Assembly (NCBI GenBank): GCA_015501585.1
Contig: JADNRY010000156.1
Location: forward strand, 62,001-126,000
DNA length: 64,000 nucleotides
Direction of reading: 5' to 3'
Source of the DNA: Rhodocollybia butyracea
Taxonomy: Eukaryota > Basidiomycota > Agaricomycetes > Agaricales > Omphalotaceae
Made by a program: the position numbers and the translations under genes. Under the pieces are notes generated by a model. It made no database searches. It worked only from the letters and a program-made list of their open reading frames with translations, and had not been told where the DNA came from. Position 1 is the stretch's first letter, and each line of letters opens with the position of its first letter. Shown here piece after piece: positions 36,321-48,500 of the stretch.

Positions 36321-36691
36321 AGAGCGTATCTGCAACCGCTAAAAAGGCGACATGTAACGAGGAGACGCAGATGAGCAAATGCAGTCCCCACAAACTTTAC
36401 ATAAGCGTTACATAACAATCCGTGGCTATGATCCTGGCGCTTAATTGCACGCTCAGGCTGCAGATGAGACGGCGTGACAAGCTTGCGGTCGTCATCCGCG
36501 ATCGTTGTGTGACGTAGCGAGGAGACGCCGAGGTCACCCAACCGACTGCAAATACGCTCTATTAGAGCGTACCTCGGCGTCTCCTCGCTACGTCACACAA
36601 CGATCGCGGATGACGACCGCAAGCTTGTCACGCCGTCTCATCTGCGTCTCCTCGTTACATGTCGCCTTTTTAGCGGTTGCAGATACGCTCT
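36321..36691. repeat. Large palindrome: 121-bp perfect inverted repeat, one arm interrupted
   Basis: The right arm (36571-36691) is the exact reverse complement, by eye at all 121 positions, of the left arm once 93 bases (36376-36468) are removed from it. The 93-base extra segment is bounded by the 9-mer GCAGATGAG, at 36367-36375 and 36460-36468. The loop is 36 bases (36535-36570) and holds a small hairpin (ACGCTCTATTAGAGCGT). The element codes for nothing recognisable. Confidence 0.9.
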
Positions 36692-38484
36692 GATCGAGCG
36701 AACGTAAAACAGTCAAGATTTCGGTGAATCGCAGCCGATGCATGAGTGTTTGAGAGAGAGTTGATCCTGATCGACTATGCGTCCTGCAGCAAACCAAGTT
36801 CATAATGACCTCGAGCTGGTCAACCACTCATTGTTTTATCACACGTGGATATCATGATCAGTAAACCTGTCGGACGGGTTGGAATTATGAATGATATTTT
36901 ATCGTGCCACGGGAACTGATAAAAGGAATGAAAAACGCGGATAAACGCTAAAACGGTAATAGTATTGTTATTATCAAGTTATTATATAAATTCTCCAGAG
37001 TAAACAGCGCTTGGAAGGAGCTATATATACATATGCAGGCTTTTCTCTACGTTGTTCACGGGTCATAAACAAATAGATGCAGCGTACTAGCTACGGCGCC
37101 GCACATGAAGCTTGAAGCTTCAAGTTTCAACGTTGGCAAGAGTAGTAAGAGACGCAGAGACTGAGTACTGAAGCTTTAAGCTTGAAGTACTGAAGGTCCA
37201 AGAATTCGTTTCTCTTCATCCCGCCACTCAAGGTCACCTCGCTCGTCGTGCATATATAAAGATTAGTGGAACCTTGCTGATTTGGCGGGCGCTAATTTAC
37301 TCACGACCCACCATTATTTCTGATTATTCGTCAAGATAAATATATGTAACAAGATTTCTGGAGTCGGCCGCTTAGTACATACTCCACACTACTGCTGAAT
37401 TTCGGGATATCACAAGAAATCGTCTGAAGGCACTCGGATATAGCAACGTAAAGTTTTCCGGTTCGAACATGTCGCTATCGTGCTGCAACTACTGAAGCCA
37501 TGATTTTCAATACCCTGACCAGTTCTTTACAGGCCTGATCTAATGTACAAGTGTTTTCTTTCCAAGGACTCGAAAGTGGAATACGCAAGTCCAGCCTATG
37601 GCAAAAGCCTACGTTGTACTTTCGTGCCAGGATGCCAAAAAGTCTTCAGGCTGCAACGTGAGTCGACGTCGTTACATGTGGTCATTACCGCTAAAGTCGT
37701 CACAGTACTTTACACTCTATAAATACCCACAGCAGTCTTCCTTTTCCCAAGATGTTACTCGATCTATTAGCTTTGAATGGATCTCGCAATGGTACTAGGC
37801 TTGTGCTTTGCGTCATAAGACTATGGCTAACCCACGACATAATATTCGGCGCATGGCAGCAAATGAAAAATATTCGCAGCCTCAGACTTGATTGAAGGTT
37901 TATGAAAGTTTTTGCCCAGAAAGAAAGTTACGGCCAGGATGTTACAAGTGAGTGGTGAGTGGTGTCCCTGTATATGTCCGAAGAGTATGCTCACACCACC
38001 GTTTGTTTACTTCAGACTGAAGCATTGTGAGAAACCCAAATCTCGGATCGATTTTCCACCACCTCAGCGCGCTTTGAGCGATCCTATGGACGGCCGGTCG
38101 GCTTGCCTCTGAGATATGGGACTTACTGGATCTTGGTGTGTACTTTCTATTCTCGTAGAGTTGATCCAGCCGAGCCCTAATCGGAAGGAAAGGAAGAAGG
38201 AAGTTTATTACACGGCCGTTCCTAGATACAAACGCCGGTTTCAGGGCGCAAGGGTATACAGTGGATACACGAGATTAGTAATTTCTCTATTTGCGTGAAT
38301 GTTATGAGCTAAGTACTTCTACTCCAGTTCTTCTCCATGATTACTGTTGAAGCCCAAGTAAATCTGATATGGAAACATTCTATGATGGAATACCAGAGAT
38401 AATGCTGAGGTGACTTCTCATTCCGGGTTCAAGCTGAAGATTTAAAAGAGGATAGCTCATGTTATTCTATCATCGATCCTAAAC

Positions 38485-40435
38485 ATGTCCCCAAACAATC
38501 TATATGCACACCCTCTCTTCAAAATCAGAAATGAACATCTCTCTCGAGATGACAGTGTTTCCTTAGCATATCAACGTGCTAGACTTGTTATGCGGACATA
38601 TAGTGAGTTCTTTCACTTTTGTTAGTTAACAGCTCACCGACTTGACAATAGGGCTGACGGCGGCGGATGTTGAACATTGTTCTCCCAAGTTTTGGAGCAT
38701 GATGACAGACCCAATTTGCTCATTGGACATTGCTATGTTTACAATCCTTGCAGCGCATGTTGGCCTCACCATCGGTACTCTTTCAAGGCATCTGAAGAAT
38801 CGACCTGACTTGAAACCGTTGGTCGAAGGGCTTTTACGGTTTGATACTGTCGGTATCTACCTGCTCACAGAGCGGGGTCACGGTTTAGATTCTTTCAGCA
38901 TTGAAACCACAGCCACGAAGAACAAGGATGGTTTTTTACTCCATACCCCTCGTGAGGAAGCTACCAAGTCTGTTATCTTCACTTCAGGTCTTACAACGCG
39001 CTCTTAATGATTAATACCCTCAGGTTCATGCCCGCGTCGACTCCGGCTTTTGGCATCCCCAAGGTTGCCCTGGTCAACGCGAAACTCATCGTTGACGGCC
39101 AGGATCGGGGTGCACGGTTTTTTATCGTACCTGTTTGCAACGAACGCGAAATGTATCGTGGGGTGCTCTCTACTCGATTACCCCCTCGTAGTGGGACAAA
39201 CCCACTCGATTTTTCCATCACACAGTTCAATAATGTTCAACTCCCTCCAACAGCTCTGGTCGCTGCAGATATTACCGATTTTTCTTTGCCCCAACAACCG
39301 CTAGAAGCATGGTGGGACGAGGTACGTGGATCGTAGAGATTTTCGACTTTATTTTGAATTGGTTGTTGATACAGATTTGGAGAATTCAACTTGGAACGCT
39401 GGCGGTCCCCGCTCCTTGGATTTCTGCGTTGAAGGCCACGGCTTTCATTGGGGGGCGCTACTCTATGCATAGGTCCATCTATAGGAACAATATTAAGACC
39501 CCAATCATTTCATTTCGCACACAACAATGGCCGGTGCTTAATACGACAGCTGTCGCCATGGTCATGGACAACTGGTTCCATCGCACACTGAAGTTCGCAA
39601 TGGCCGATAGTACCGATCACCGTGTCAGGTAACTACTCATTTGCTGAACTGACGCCCAGAAGGCTATCATCTAATGCATTTTAGGCATGCCATGGCTGTA
39701 ATAGTCAAGGCTACAGTCTGCCGACATTTCCAGCGATGCGTATCGGAAATGGCGGAACGATGTGGTGCTCAAGGGACATTTGAGCACAATTATATGGCGA
39801 AGATTGAGGTATGACCTCACTGCACTCCATCCCCGATGCTGACTCAGACACATTATCCATAGAACGACGGAAAGGGGGTCATTATTGCTGAAGGGGATGT
39901 CTTAACCCTTTGCATTCGGCTGTTCTCGGAGCTCTTGCAAGGTCGCTACACAGTTCCAATGCCCGCACCGAACAGCTCCCTTTTAGCTCGACATGCCGCG
40001 AGTCTGATGGAGGAAAACCTGCAAATTCTTCGGACTCTCAAAGATCATCACAGTGAAACCTTCAATTCACTTATTCTACCTCAATCTCAGCCTGTCGTCG
40101 AGGCTATTGGACACGCTATGGCTTACGCTGCAGCCCAAGAAGCGAAACTGCCCCAACCTATTCTTGACATCTACGAGTGTTCTATCATTCGTCAGGATCC
40201 AGCATGGTACTGTGAGAGCGCATGCATGAATCGCATGGCTCAGCGTCTTCGGGAGGATGCCGCAGTCACATCCGCGCTACCCGAATTGGATGCATACCTC
40301 AAGGCACTCGGAATTGAAGATTATGTCTCTGCTCCTATCGTTTCGGATGCTGACTGGAAAACGTATGTAGCTTCTCTACCTAAATATTCCGGTGATGCTC
40401 TTGTGGAGCCACAGCAGGTGCAGGCACTACTGTAA
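38485..40435 (+). CDS. Acyl-CoA oxidase/dehydrogenase-like protein
   Basis: Six exons (38485-38602, 38652-38967, 39024-39321, 39375-39628, 39685-39808, 39863-40435) keep frame and give 560 residues. The order of pieces fits acyl-CoA oxidases: an all-alpha start (MSPNNLYAHPLFKIRNEHLS); LLRFDTVGIYLLTERGHGLD in the flavin region; a beta domain with REEATKFMPASTPAFGIPKV and GARFFIVPV; and helical oxidase domains with MAERCGAQGTFEHNY and IAEGDVLTLCIRLFSELL. The reaction would be FAD-linked alpha,beta-oxidation of an acyl-CoA. It is shorter than classical peroxisomal oxidases (~650-700), and no C-terminal SKL-type peroxisome signal is present (ends VQALL), so it may act elsewhere or on a specialised acyl group. 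Confidence 0.78.
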
Positions 40436-40720
40436 TGTTTGTTTTCACCATGATTAGATAGATAGATTGTGTAGTTGTCATGACGAACATTAATGGTACG
40501 TATATGTATAGTGTATTTTTCCAGTTGATCTGTTTTTCGACTGCTGCGCCCTGGACTCTTCTGAAGCTCAAGGATCAAAGTGATGTAAATCCCAGCTGCC
40601 CTTCAAAGACAGCATATAGGTTTTCTCCTATGGGTGCGGCAATCTGCGCAGCGAAGTTTTATTTGGTTGACAGAGGGAATCGACATAAATGGTAATAACA
40701 TAACATGCGAACTGGATTGA

Positions 40721-42348
40721 TTATGCTCTGGCAGCCTTCTTCTCTTCTAGCATATTATCGAAAAAACCCCTCACATCCGCCTCCTTTACCACTTTACCTT
40801 CTTGTGCGAAAGGGCGCAAGTACTTCACCAAGTCATCCCTACGTTTCTAGTTATCAGTGCCACTGTTTGGCCTGATTCAAATGGAATGCTCACCGCATAG
40901 AATTGAACGCATGAATTCCGTCAATTGCACGTTCACGGGGCAGTTTAGCGAGAGCTCGCATGCCGAGTTCCTCCAGAGACAGACCTGGTGAATACTTATG
41001 AGTCGAACCCAATGTGCAATAACGCGGATGGGACGTGCCTGAATCAGGATCATCTTCTAACTCGTATGTTTCTTCCTCCGTTAGGAGATAAGGGTATGCT
41101 TCAAGTTCCGGAATACACTATGATAATTCAATGAGCCAAAGGTAGGATAAGAACGGGAACATACAGAAGAGCAACGGCACCAACGGTCACGAAAGCCTTC
41201 CGTTAAGAATAGATCTCCTGCTCCAATAGAAAAAGATATAGTGTCTGTAGAGATCAGATCTGTGATGACTTTACGAGCCGCTGTGTTTGGTTCTGGCGCC
41301 AAACATTGATTTGAAGGGGATGGGGGCGAGAGACGAGGTTTTTTCAGGGTGATAGGATGTGTGGCTGTTGGAGAAAGGGATCGTTTATTTCCGGCCGAAA
41401 CAGTGCTTGATTCGGAGGCATCCACTACTGGAGAACTGGACTTGCCTTGATAGGTCTTCCAAGACGAATCAGGCTCATCCCGAATTACCATCAAGCATCC
41501 AAAAGTACCAGCGTACTTTTGAAGGATAGGTATTTTCAAGACACAACTACCACAAACAAATGCGTCGTAGTCATCCGGACCGATAAGAGGTGGAGGAAGG
41601 TCGGTAGAGGCTTCTGAAGTTACATCTTCGCTAGGTTCATCCAGTTCTTTCTGATCCTTATTTTCCGGGGGCGTATCTATTGGAGGTTTTTCACGCAGAT
41701 TACAGCATGACTCGTGGAACCAATCCTGATAAATAGGAAAGTCAGATACAACAGGTCGTGGGATTCTTAGGAACCAAATACCACGAACTTCGCAAGCTAA
41801 ACACTGTATCATGGTCTCCTTCTCAGTTCCCGCGTCGTAAGGCTTTTGGCACCGGCAAAAAAGGGCTTGGAAATTCTGACCGTAACGATTCGTTTCGTTG
41901 ATGGGTTCAGATGTAGAATGCAGGGAGCATGGATACTCAATAGCTTCAGTAGGACAGTCACATCGAAATTTCCGTTTTGGAAATCTAAGAATATTGAACA
42001 AGGAGAAAAGAGTGGTGTAAAAGCATACAGCGCACAATTCAATTTGTTCATGTTCTGTATGGCATGCTATAGAGCACGCAGCACATACGCCGCGGGCTTC
42101 AGGGCATGTGAGACAAAGATACACTGCTTGTCTGTGGCGATAAGTTGAAATGGTATTCATTGTCGGGGGTCTTACCTTAGAGGGCCAAGAGGATAGGTAC
42201 ACTGAGAGAACTGATGGGGAAGCGCCAGAGAAGCTTCCTGTTTATCCAATGTTATCCAATGTTAAGTCCCCACGCGGCCTTCGAAAGCTTTCCTTCGTAC
42301 CTGTACAAGGTTGTCCTGGGACGCGATGTACTCTGCTAAAGTGGACAT
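40721..42348 (-). CDS. UBR7-like E3 ubiquitin ligase (UBR box + PHD)
   Basis: A multi-exon minus-strand gene. The start ATG at 42348 opens MSTLAEYIASQDNLVQ. Two introns later the UBR box is read across splice junctions: QCTYPLGPLR^QAVYLCLTCPE, GVCAACSIACHTEHEQIEL, FPKRKFRCDCPTE, with the zinc-binding Cys/His set. Next is a PHD-type finger (FCRCQKPYD, MIQCLACE^DWFHESCC), then an acidic and Pro/Ser-rich linker and a C-terminal helix (DDLVKYLRPFAQEGKVVKEADVRGFFDNMLEEKKAARA in part). UBR7/Mlo2-type proteins share this order. It lacks a canonical RING, so ligase activity relies on the PHD. Divergent from the HyuB-like gene, with only ~150 bp between the starts. Confidence 0.85.
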
Positions 42349-42494
42349 GAGCGTGAAATACAAGTGAAGGTCACTTTAAGCGCTCAGTCGGCGTGACTTG
42401 CCACTATCACTATCACCAGACTATCATTCTCGGAAACAACAAGGAATTCAGCCGAGTATAACACTGCGACGTCTGAGCACAAAATTCCTTCACG

Positions 42495-45213
42495 ATGTCT
42501 ACCAACAAGCGATACAATGATCCTGATCCCATTTTACTCACTCTCTTTGCTAACCGTTTCATGAGTGTTGCGGAGGCGATGGGAAGATCCTTGCAGAAAA
42601 CTGCTATCTCCACCAATATCAAAGAACGATTGGATTTTAGTTGCGCATTATTTGGTATTGATTCTCCAGTTCATGGCCTGAATCTGTCTCTAAACCTTTT
42701 ATTCTGATTTCTGATAGGGCCTACAGGAAGCCTAGTCGCGAACGCCCCATTCATTCCGATACATTTGGGTTCCATGAGCTTGTGAGTCCAGGTCATTGGA
42801 CTCTTGTTATGTTGTACTAATCCCAAAGTATAGCGCCGTCCAATATCAGATGAACCTACTCGGAGAAGATCTGAAGGAAGGCGATGTGTTAATGACTAAC
42901 TCACCCAATGCTGGAGGATCGCAAGTCGCCTTGTCTTCTGTGATATGTCTCACAAATTCACTCCATCTGCAATCTAGACATCTCCCTGATATCACAATTA
43001 TAACACCTGTTTTTTGACTCTAACACGAAGGAGATTATTTTCTTTACAGCATCAAGAGGGTGCGTATCAAGATAATTATTAACATGAATAAAATCTATTT
43101 TATTCTATTCAGGCATCATGCAGATGTGGGAGGGATTCTCCCTGGTTCTATGCCTCCTACTTCAGGTAAGTAAGCAAATGTTTAGCAATGTTGCATACTA
43201 CCTAAACCATTTAGTAAATATCTTTGAGGAGGGCGCAAATCTTGTCTCTTTTAAGATTGTAAATGCGGGTGTTTTCGATGGAGAGGGTTTGTTGGACTAC
43301 ATGTGTACTCAGCCCGCCAAATACCCAGGCAGTTCTGGTTGTCGTAATATCAGAGATGTCGAAAGCGACTTGAAGGCGGTAAGGGATTTGCCGTGTTCCA
43401 TGTACACTCAGCTTGACTGTTTATTGTAGCAAATCGCTGCCAACCACAAAGGCATTCAGCTGATTCGTGCAAGTATGTCATATTTTTCCAGTTTACTTCT
43501 TCGTTGCATTCTGATTCTGTAAAGTTGTTGATGATTATGGTCTGGAAACTGTCCAGGAATACATGTATCACATTCAATCCAATGCCGAAATGTGCGTACG
43601 AAATCTTTTGCGAGATGTAGCACAACGAGCTGGCACAAACGAATTGTCGGCCGTGGATTACTTAGACGACGGTTCTCCGGTTCGTATCAATTACTTCAAT
43701 CTCGATCACTAGCGCTGGCGTTGGACTTTTTGCTCGATTCTGTCCATTTGTCTCGGATGGTTCTGATCATTCGCTATACATCCAGATTCAACTCAAGGTA
43801 GTTATCGACCCTTCTGAAGGCGCGGCAGTTTTCGACTTTGAAGGGACTGGGTGGGAAGTGCGGGGTAATTTGAATGCACCTATTTCAGGTGAGTGCCAGA
43901 AAATGTCTCAAGTTCCCAATCTTGAATGAAATGCCGCCATTTTAGTCGTCCATTCCGCGGTGATTTATTGCATGAGGGCAATGTTAGATCTTGACATTCC
44001 CCTCAACGCAGGTTGCCTTGTGCCGCTGGATAGTAAGTATTCTATCGTTTCGGCTCGCCCTTTCTTCAAACATATCGTTGATTGATGTCGTTTGATTTTT
44101 TTCTAGTACGGATACCCTCGAAATCCCTTCTATCGCCGTCTCCTACAGCGGCCGTATGTGGTGGGAATGTCTTGACCTCTCAGCGCATTGTGGACGTCGT
44201 GTTGAAGGCATTTCATGCCGCCGCTGCAAGCCAAGGCTGTACAAAGTGAGTGCCACATCCCTTTCCGATCTTATCGTTCGTTATGTGCAGTGTGATTAAG
44301 AATACCATGGTGTTCGTTATTTAGCCTTTCAATGGCCCTCGCTTGTCTCCAACTTATTCTTAGCTTTTGATATATACTGACAGAGCAATTGTTTTTACAG
44401 TAATTTGACATTTGGAGCGGGTGGAAAAGGTGAGGATGGAAAAGTAATTGCAGGATGGGGATACTATGAGGTGAGTTTGAGTACATTTCCTAGAAGTTTG
44501 CTTCATATCGCGATGGCCCGGACCTCCTCATGACATTTCAGACAATTGCTGGTGGCTCGGGTGCCGGTCCCTCCTGGCATGGCACTTCTGGTGTACACAC
44601 ACACATCACAAACACTCGAATCGGTGACGTAGAAATCTTAGAACGGCGTTACCCGGTGATGCTGCATAGATTTGGACTCCGGCATGGCTCTGGCGGACGA
44701 GGCAAGTGGCACGGAGGAGAGGGTGTGTTGAGAGAGTTAGAATTTTTGGAGGGAATTCAGGTCTCAATTTTGAGTGAGGTTAGTGCAGTCTTTCCGTTTT
44801 CATCAATACCTTTCTCATGACCAAATTTCTGTTTTTCTTGGCATTTTATGCTCCTGGTATTTTTTATTCAACTCTTTGAACAGAGGCGCACAAGGCAGCC
44901 CTATGGCTTAGAAGGCGGCGGACCTGGTGCTTTAGGACGAAACACGTGGATCAAGCATCTTCGAGCGGAGGACGGAGATATTCAAATTGATTCTGGAAGC
45001 TCCATGGACAGTACCCGCAACATTAACATCGGCGGTAAAGCGACTGTGTGGATGGGAAAAGGCGACCGGCTCTTAATCGAGACCCCTGGTGGGGGTGCCT
45101 GGGGTGCGCCCGAGATGGATGCTACTGCTCAGAAGGTGCAAGAGAGTCATATACAACAGTGGGAACCAAGAGGTTCATTTGCGGAAAGGGCAAAAGCGCA
45201 GGCTGCATTTTAA
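42495..45213 (+). CDS. HyuB (5-oxoprolinase B half)-like protein, stand-alone, one apparent frameshift
   Basis: About 12 exons encode the hydantoinase-B/oxoprolinase C-terminal half: [38 protein letters not shown] start, [83 protein letters not shown] and PGGGAWGAP. Eukaryotic 5-oxoprolinase (~1280 residues) fuses HyuA to HyuB; here translation starts at the HyuB boundary and the space upstream is occupied by the divergent UBR7 gene, so the HyuA half is absent. A GC-AG intron (42921-42977) is needed. After TPVF the frame breaks: a run of six T (43010-43015) should be five for [15 protein letters not shown] to follow. Either a real frameshift or a base error. Confidence 0.75.
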
Positions 45214-45591
45214 TTACATTTGACATGTTTCCCACGCGCCCAAGCTCATGTTAGCATATTGAATACCGACGCCCAATGATTGATGACAGTTATCTTTAGA
45301 ACAAAAAGAGGTAAGGTTATTAGTTTGCACGCAGAATCCATCGGATGGCACCCCCATTTGGCTGGATCATTACCAAAAGAGAAAAGAAATGGCAGTATAA
45401 ATAAATAACGAGCTGACCATTTGTGAGGGTAATAAAATCAAAGGTTGGCTAGAACTAAGTATGTTAGATCGGAGGGATGCAGACTAGAAAACATGAACTG
45501 GCTGGTAGACAACACAAACAAGAATGATAAATGCAAACATAAAGAAGGGAAAGTAAATGTCAACTGAAATAAATCCTGGATCATCCATTCA
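45214..45591. other. Convergent 3' ends of HyuB-like and kinase genes
   Basis: About 380 bp between convergent genes. A minus-strand ORF (45438-45761) crosses the kinase end in another frame. No other feature seen. Confidence 0.35.
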
Positions 45592-48500
45592 TTACTCCTC
45601 CTCCTCCTCTTCATCTTCCTCCATGATTTGCTTGAAAGCAGGACCAGACGATCTCCCAGCGGGAAGCTGCCGCCTACCACCCCGAGGCTCAGGGATCTCA
45701 TAGGTATCGCTTGCGACAGGGGATGCACGCTCTCCGGGTGAAGTTTTTCGACCTTTTGCACCTCGCTTTCCAGAACTGGGTCTCCTTGGAGCAGGACCTA
45801 ACAGCACAGGAGGTTCCCCCGAGGCAGAACCAGAACCGCTCATGGCTGGATTTGTCGTCGTTTGGCCTAAACCAGTGGCATAAGGGATGTCATCGTCCTC
45901 ATCGATCCAGTCACTCTCGTCTCCTACGCTCAATGATAGACGTCCCGGTCCGGAAAATACATCTCGTAGGCTCGCGCCTTCCGAGGGGGATATAGTTAGA
46001 ACTTCCACAGCTTGTGCTCCGGCCCCACGAGTTCGCCAACCTGGAGGCTCTAATCCCCAAGCCTTCTTCCAACTTGAACGACCTAAGCTCCCGCCAAATC
46101 CGTGCCCATATCCATGCATTGGGCTCGGGCTCGCGAACGGACCTTGTCGTTTCTGTGCAACAAAGGTCGTCGTTGGTGGCCGCCGTGGTGTTGTTTCCTC
46201 AATCGACCGACGCATCTTATATGGGGACGACGTACGAACAAGGTTTCCTCCACCTTCGTAGTCCGAACCATACTCAATGAAAGACGTTGGCCTTGATGAT
46301 GGTGGAGAGTGTATTGAAGAAGTGGCTGAGTTTGAACGGACATGAGTCGGTCTTCCGGAATTGGATGGAGTACCTGGCTGGCGAACAACTCGGGTGGTAG
46401 AGGAAGATCCTGAACCACCCCGACGGTGGTACCTCGACTGTATAGGTGAGGTGGTACGATAATGAGCAGAACCGATAGAGCTCACGGATGGGCTCTTACG
46501 ATGTCGTTGTTGCGTAGAGAAACTCCGTATCGATGAAGGACGAGATGAGTTAGGTGCAAAGTCCACACGGTCCGAGTTTGGTGTGTGGCTACCAAATGAT
46601 CTACGAGGCCCAGCCATCGCTTGAGGTGAGTCCAAGAGTACCATCTGCACCGATGCAACGCTGTTTCGAGAATTCACGCTACTGGATCTATGCGATGACA
46701 TAGACGGCCGCTGGGCACGTCGACTTCCACGTCGTCCCATTGTTTGACCATTATTTCCCGAGGTGGCCCAGCGCTTAGTGTTGGTAGTGCTATAGCCTTG
46801 CCCAGACCTAGCCACATTACTTGCCCTGTTTTCCTTCCGTTTACCTTTCCGGTCTTCTTGGAACCATAATCGGAAAGCTGTGAGCAAGTTGGCACGATTG
46901 CGATGTGAAGAGGACGAGGATTTGCCAACCGAATTGGGACTTGTACCGCTGTCGAGAATAGGTGAATCAAACGGATCTGCGCCTGGAGAATTGGCTGGTG
47001 TAGGTGCAATTCGTGAGGGATTAGACCCAGAGTGTGGAGGTGGAGAGTCTCGAGTATCGGCGAGCACCCAGGGAGATCCCATCTGCTGTGGTTGAGGGTG
47101 GTGCAACTCACTAGACGGTGGTGTCGATGGGCCCTTCGAAGCCCGTAATGGCGGAGATTTACGCCACGATGACACACTCCCATGGGAGGACCTTGGCGGT
47201 TCCTCGATAGACCCCCCAGTCAGCTTACGCTCGTTCTCCCTCGACTTCTCTCGTTCTCGTTCCTTATCTTTCTGATCTTCCCGAATAGCATCGGAAGATT
47301 TCTTACGAACAAGCCCAGCGGCTTCAAGCGCCGTCGTAGCGCGCTGCATGATGCTCACACTCCCAGAGCGGTTTTTCCTACCCTTCGAGCCAGTGGAACC
47401 AGGGGTCGTCGGGTGTGATTTAGAAGGGTCGATTATCATTGACGACGAAGGCGTCAACAGTGGAGACCTGGAAGGGGATGGTGAAACAGGACGGGGAGGT
47501 GTAGAAGTCCTAGGGAATGTCGGTGTGGGAGGTACGAATGTTAACTGTGGGGCATTCTTGAACAAGTTGAGAGGCTGAGGTATGTTATCAGTTTGGACTG
47601 CCATGTTATGCTTCCTCCGACTCGATGAAGCGTTACTTTTCCCTATTTGTTCATCAACTGTAGGTGAGAGAGCACCATCGGGACCAACACCACTGAAAAG
47701 ACTGTCGGTGCCTTCATCCAATAGCTTCTTCTCCGCTTTTCGCTTTAACATCCACCAGACCGCGCTTGCAGAGTCGCAGGCATCATTGAGGACTGAATAT
47801 ACGATTTGTCCGAGATCGAATCCAAGTAGATTCATCATGTTTAATAGTTCTCTTTCTAGAGGAGTAGAAAATATTATCGGAGCTGGGGTTATTAATAAGG
47901 AAGAGAAGTTGAGGTCGGCATCTTTCTGGGGTGAAGGCAACGCAGAAGTTTTTTCTGTGGTATCATGATCGGGGTCTGAGAGCGTCGATGACACAGAACG
48001 GCGTTTGGTACGAGCGGGCGTTTTGACCGTGTGTACAGGAGGAGCAGCAGAACGCCCAGAGGAGTTGGTGCGCTGGCGTTGAAGGTTAGATGGAATTTCG
48101 AGAGCAGGTTCTTCCTCTTGGCCCTCTTCCGCGACTGTTTCAGGACGATGAAGGGTAGGTTTGGGGTCATTATCAGCAACCTTTCGTATGGTGGCTTCAC
48201 TCGGATTCGGATGAAAGGTAGGTTTGTCATTTTCGACAAGGTCACTGACTGAATGGTCAGGAGTAGTGGGAGTCGATGTGCCAAGATCTAGATGGGAGAC
48301 AGCACTTGATTCGGTTGTGGAGGCCTCTGACGAGCGGGCGGAATCGGCAGAGTCATATAGAGGTGTATTTATAGGAACTGGTGACCCTGCGTGCGATCGC
48401 GGCTCGCGAACGATGATAGGATCTGAGTTATTAGGTGTGCTCGAAGTGAACCAAACATGCTCGAGAATCTGAGGAATAGTCAATCGCTTTGAAGGTTCCT

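Larger units (their letters stand above)
34180..38484. other. 4.3-kb gene desert with repeats
   Basis: Between the terpene cyclase and the acyl-CoA oxidase-like gene. It holds the 33-bp tandem repeat and the large palindrome listed separately, plus short self-complementary words such as CATGAAGCTTGAAGCTTCAAG at about 37106. ORFs are under 95 codons and look random. No transposase, tRNA or conserved gene fragment was seen. Confidence 0.45.

Noticed and set aside
45887..46280. Plus-strand ORFs over the kinase tail
   Set aside because: Antisense of low-complexity Ser/Pro/Arg coding sequence.
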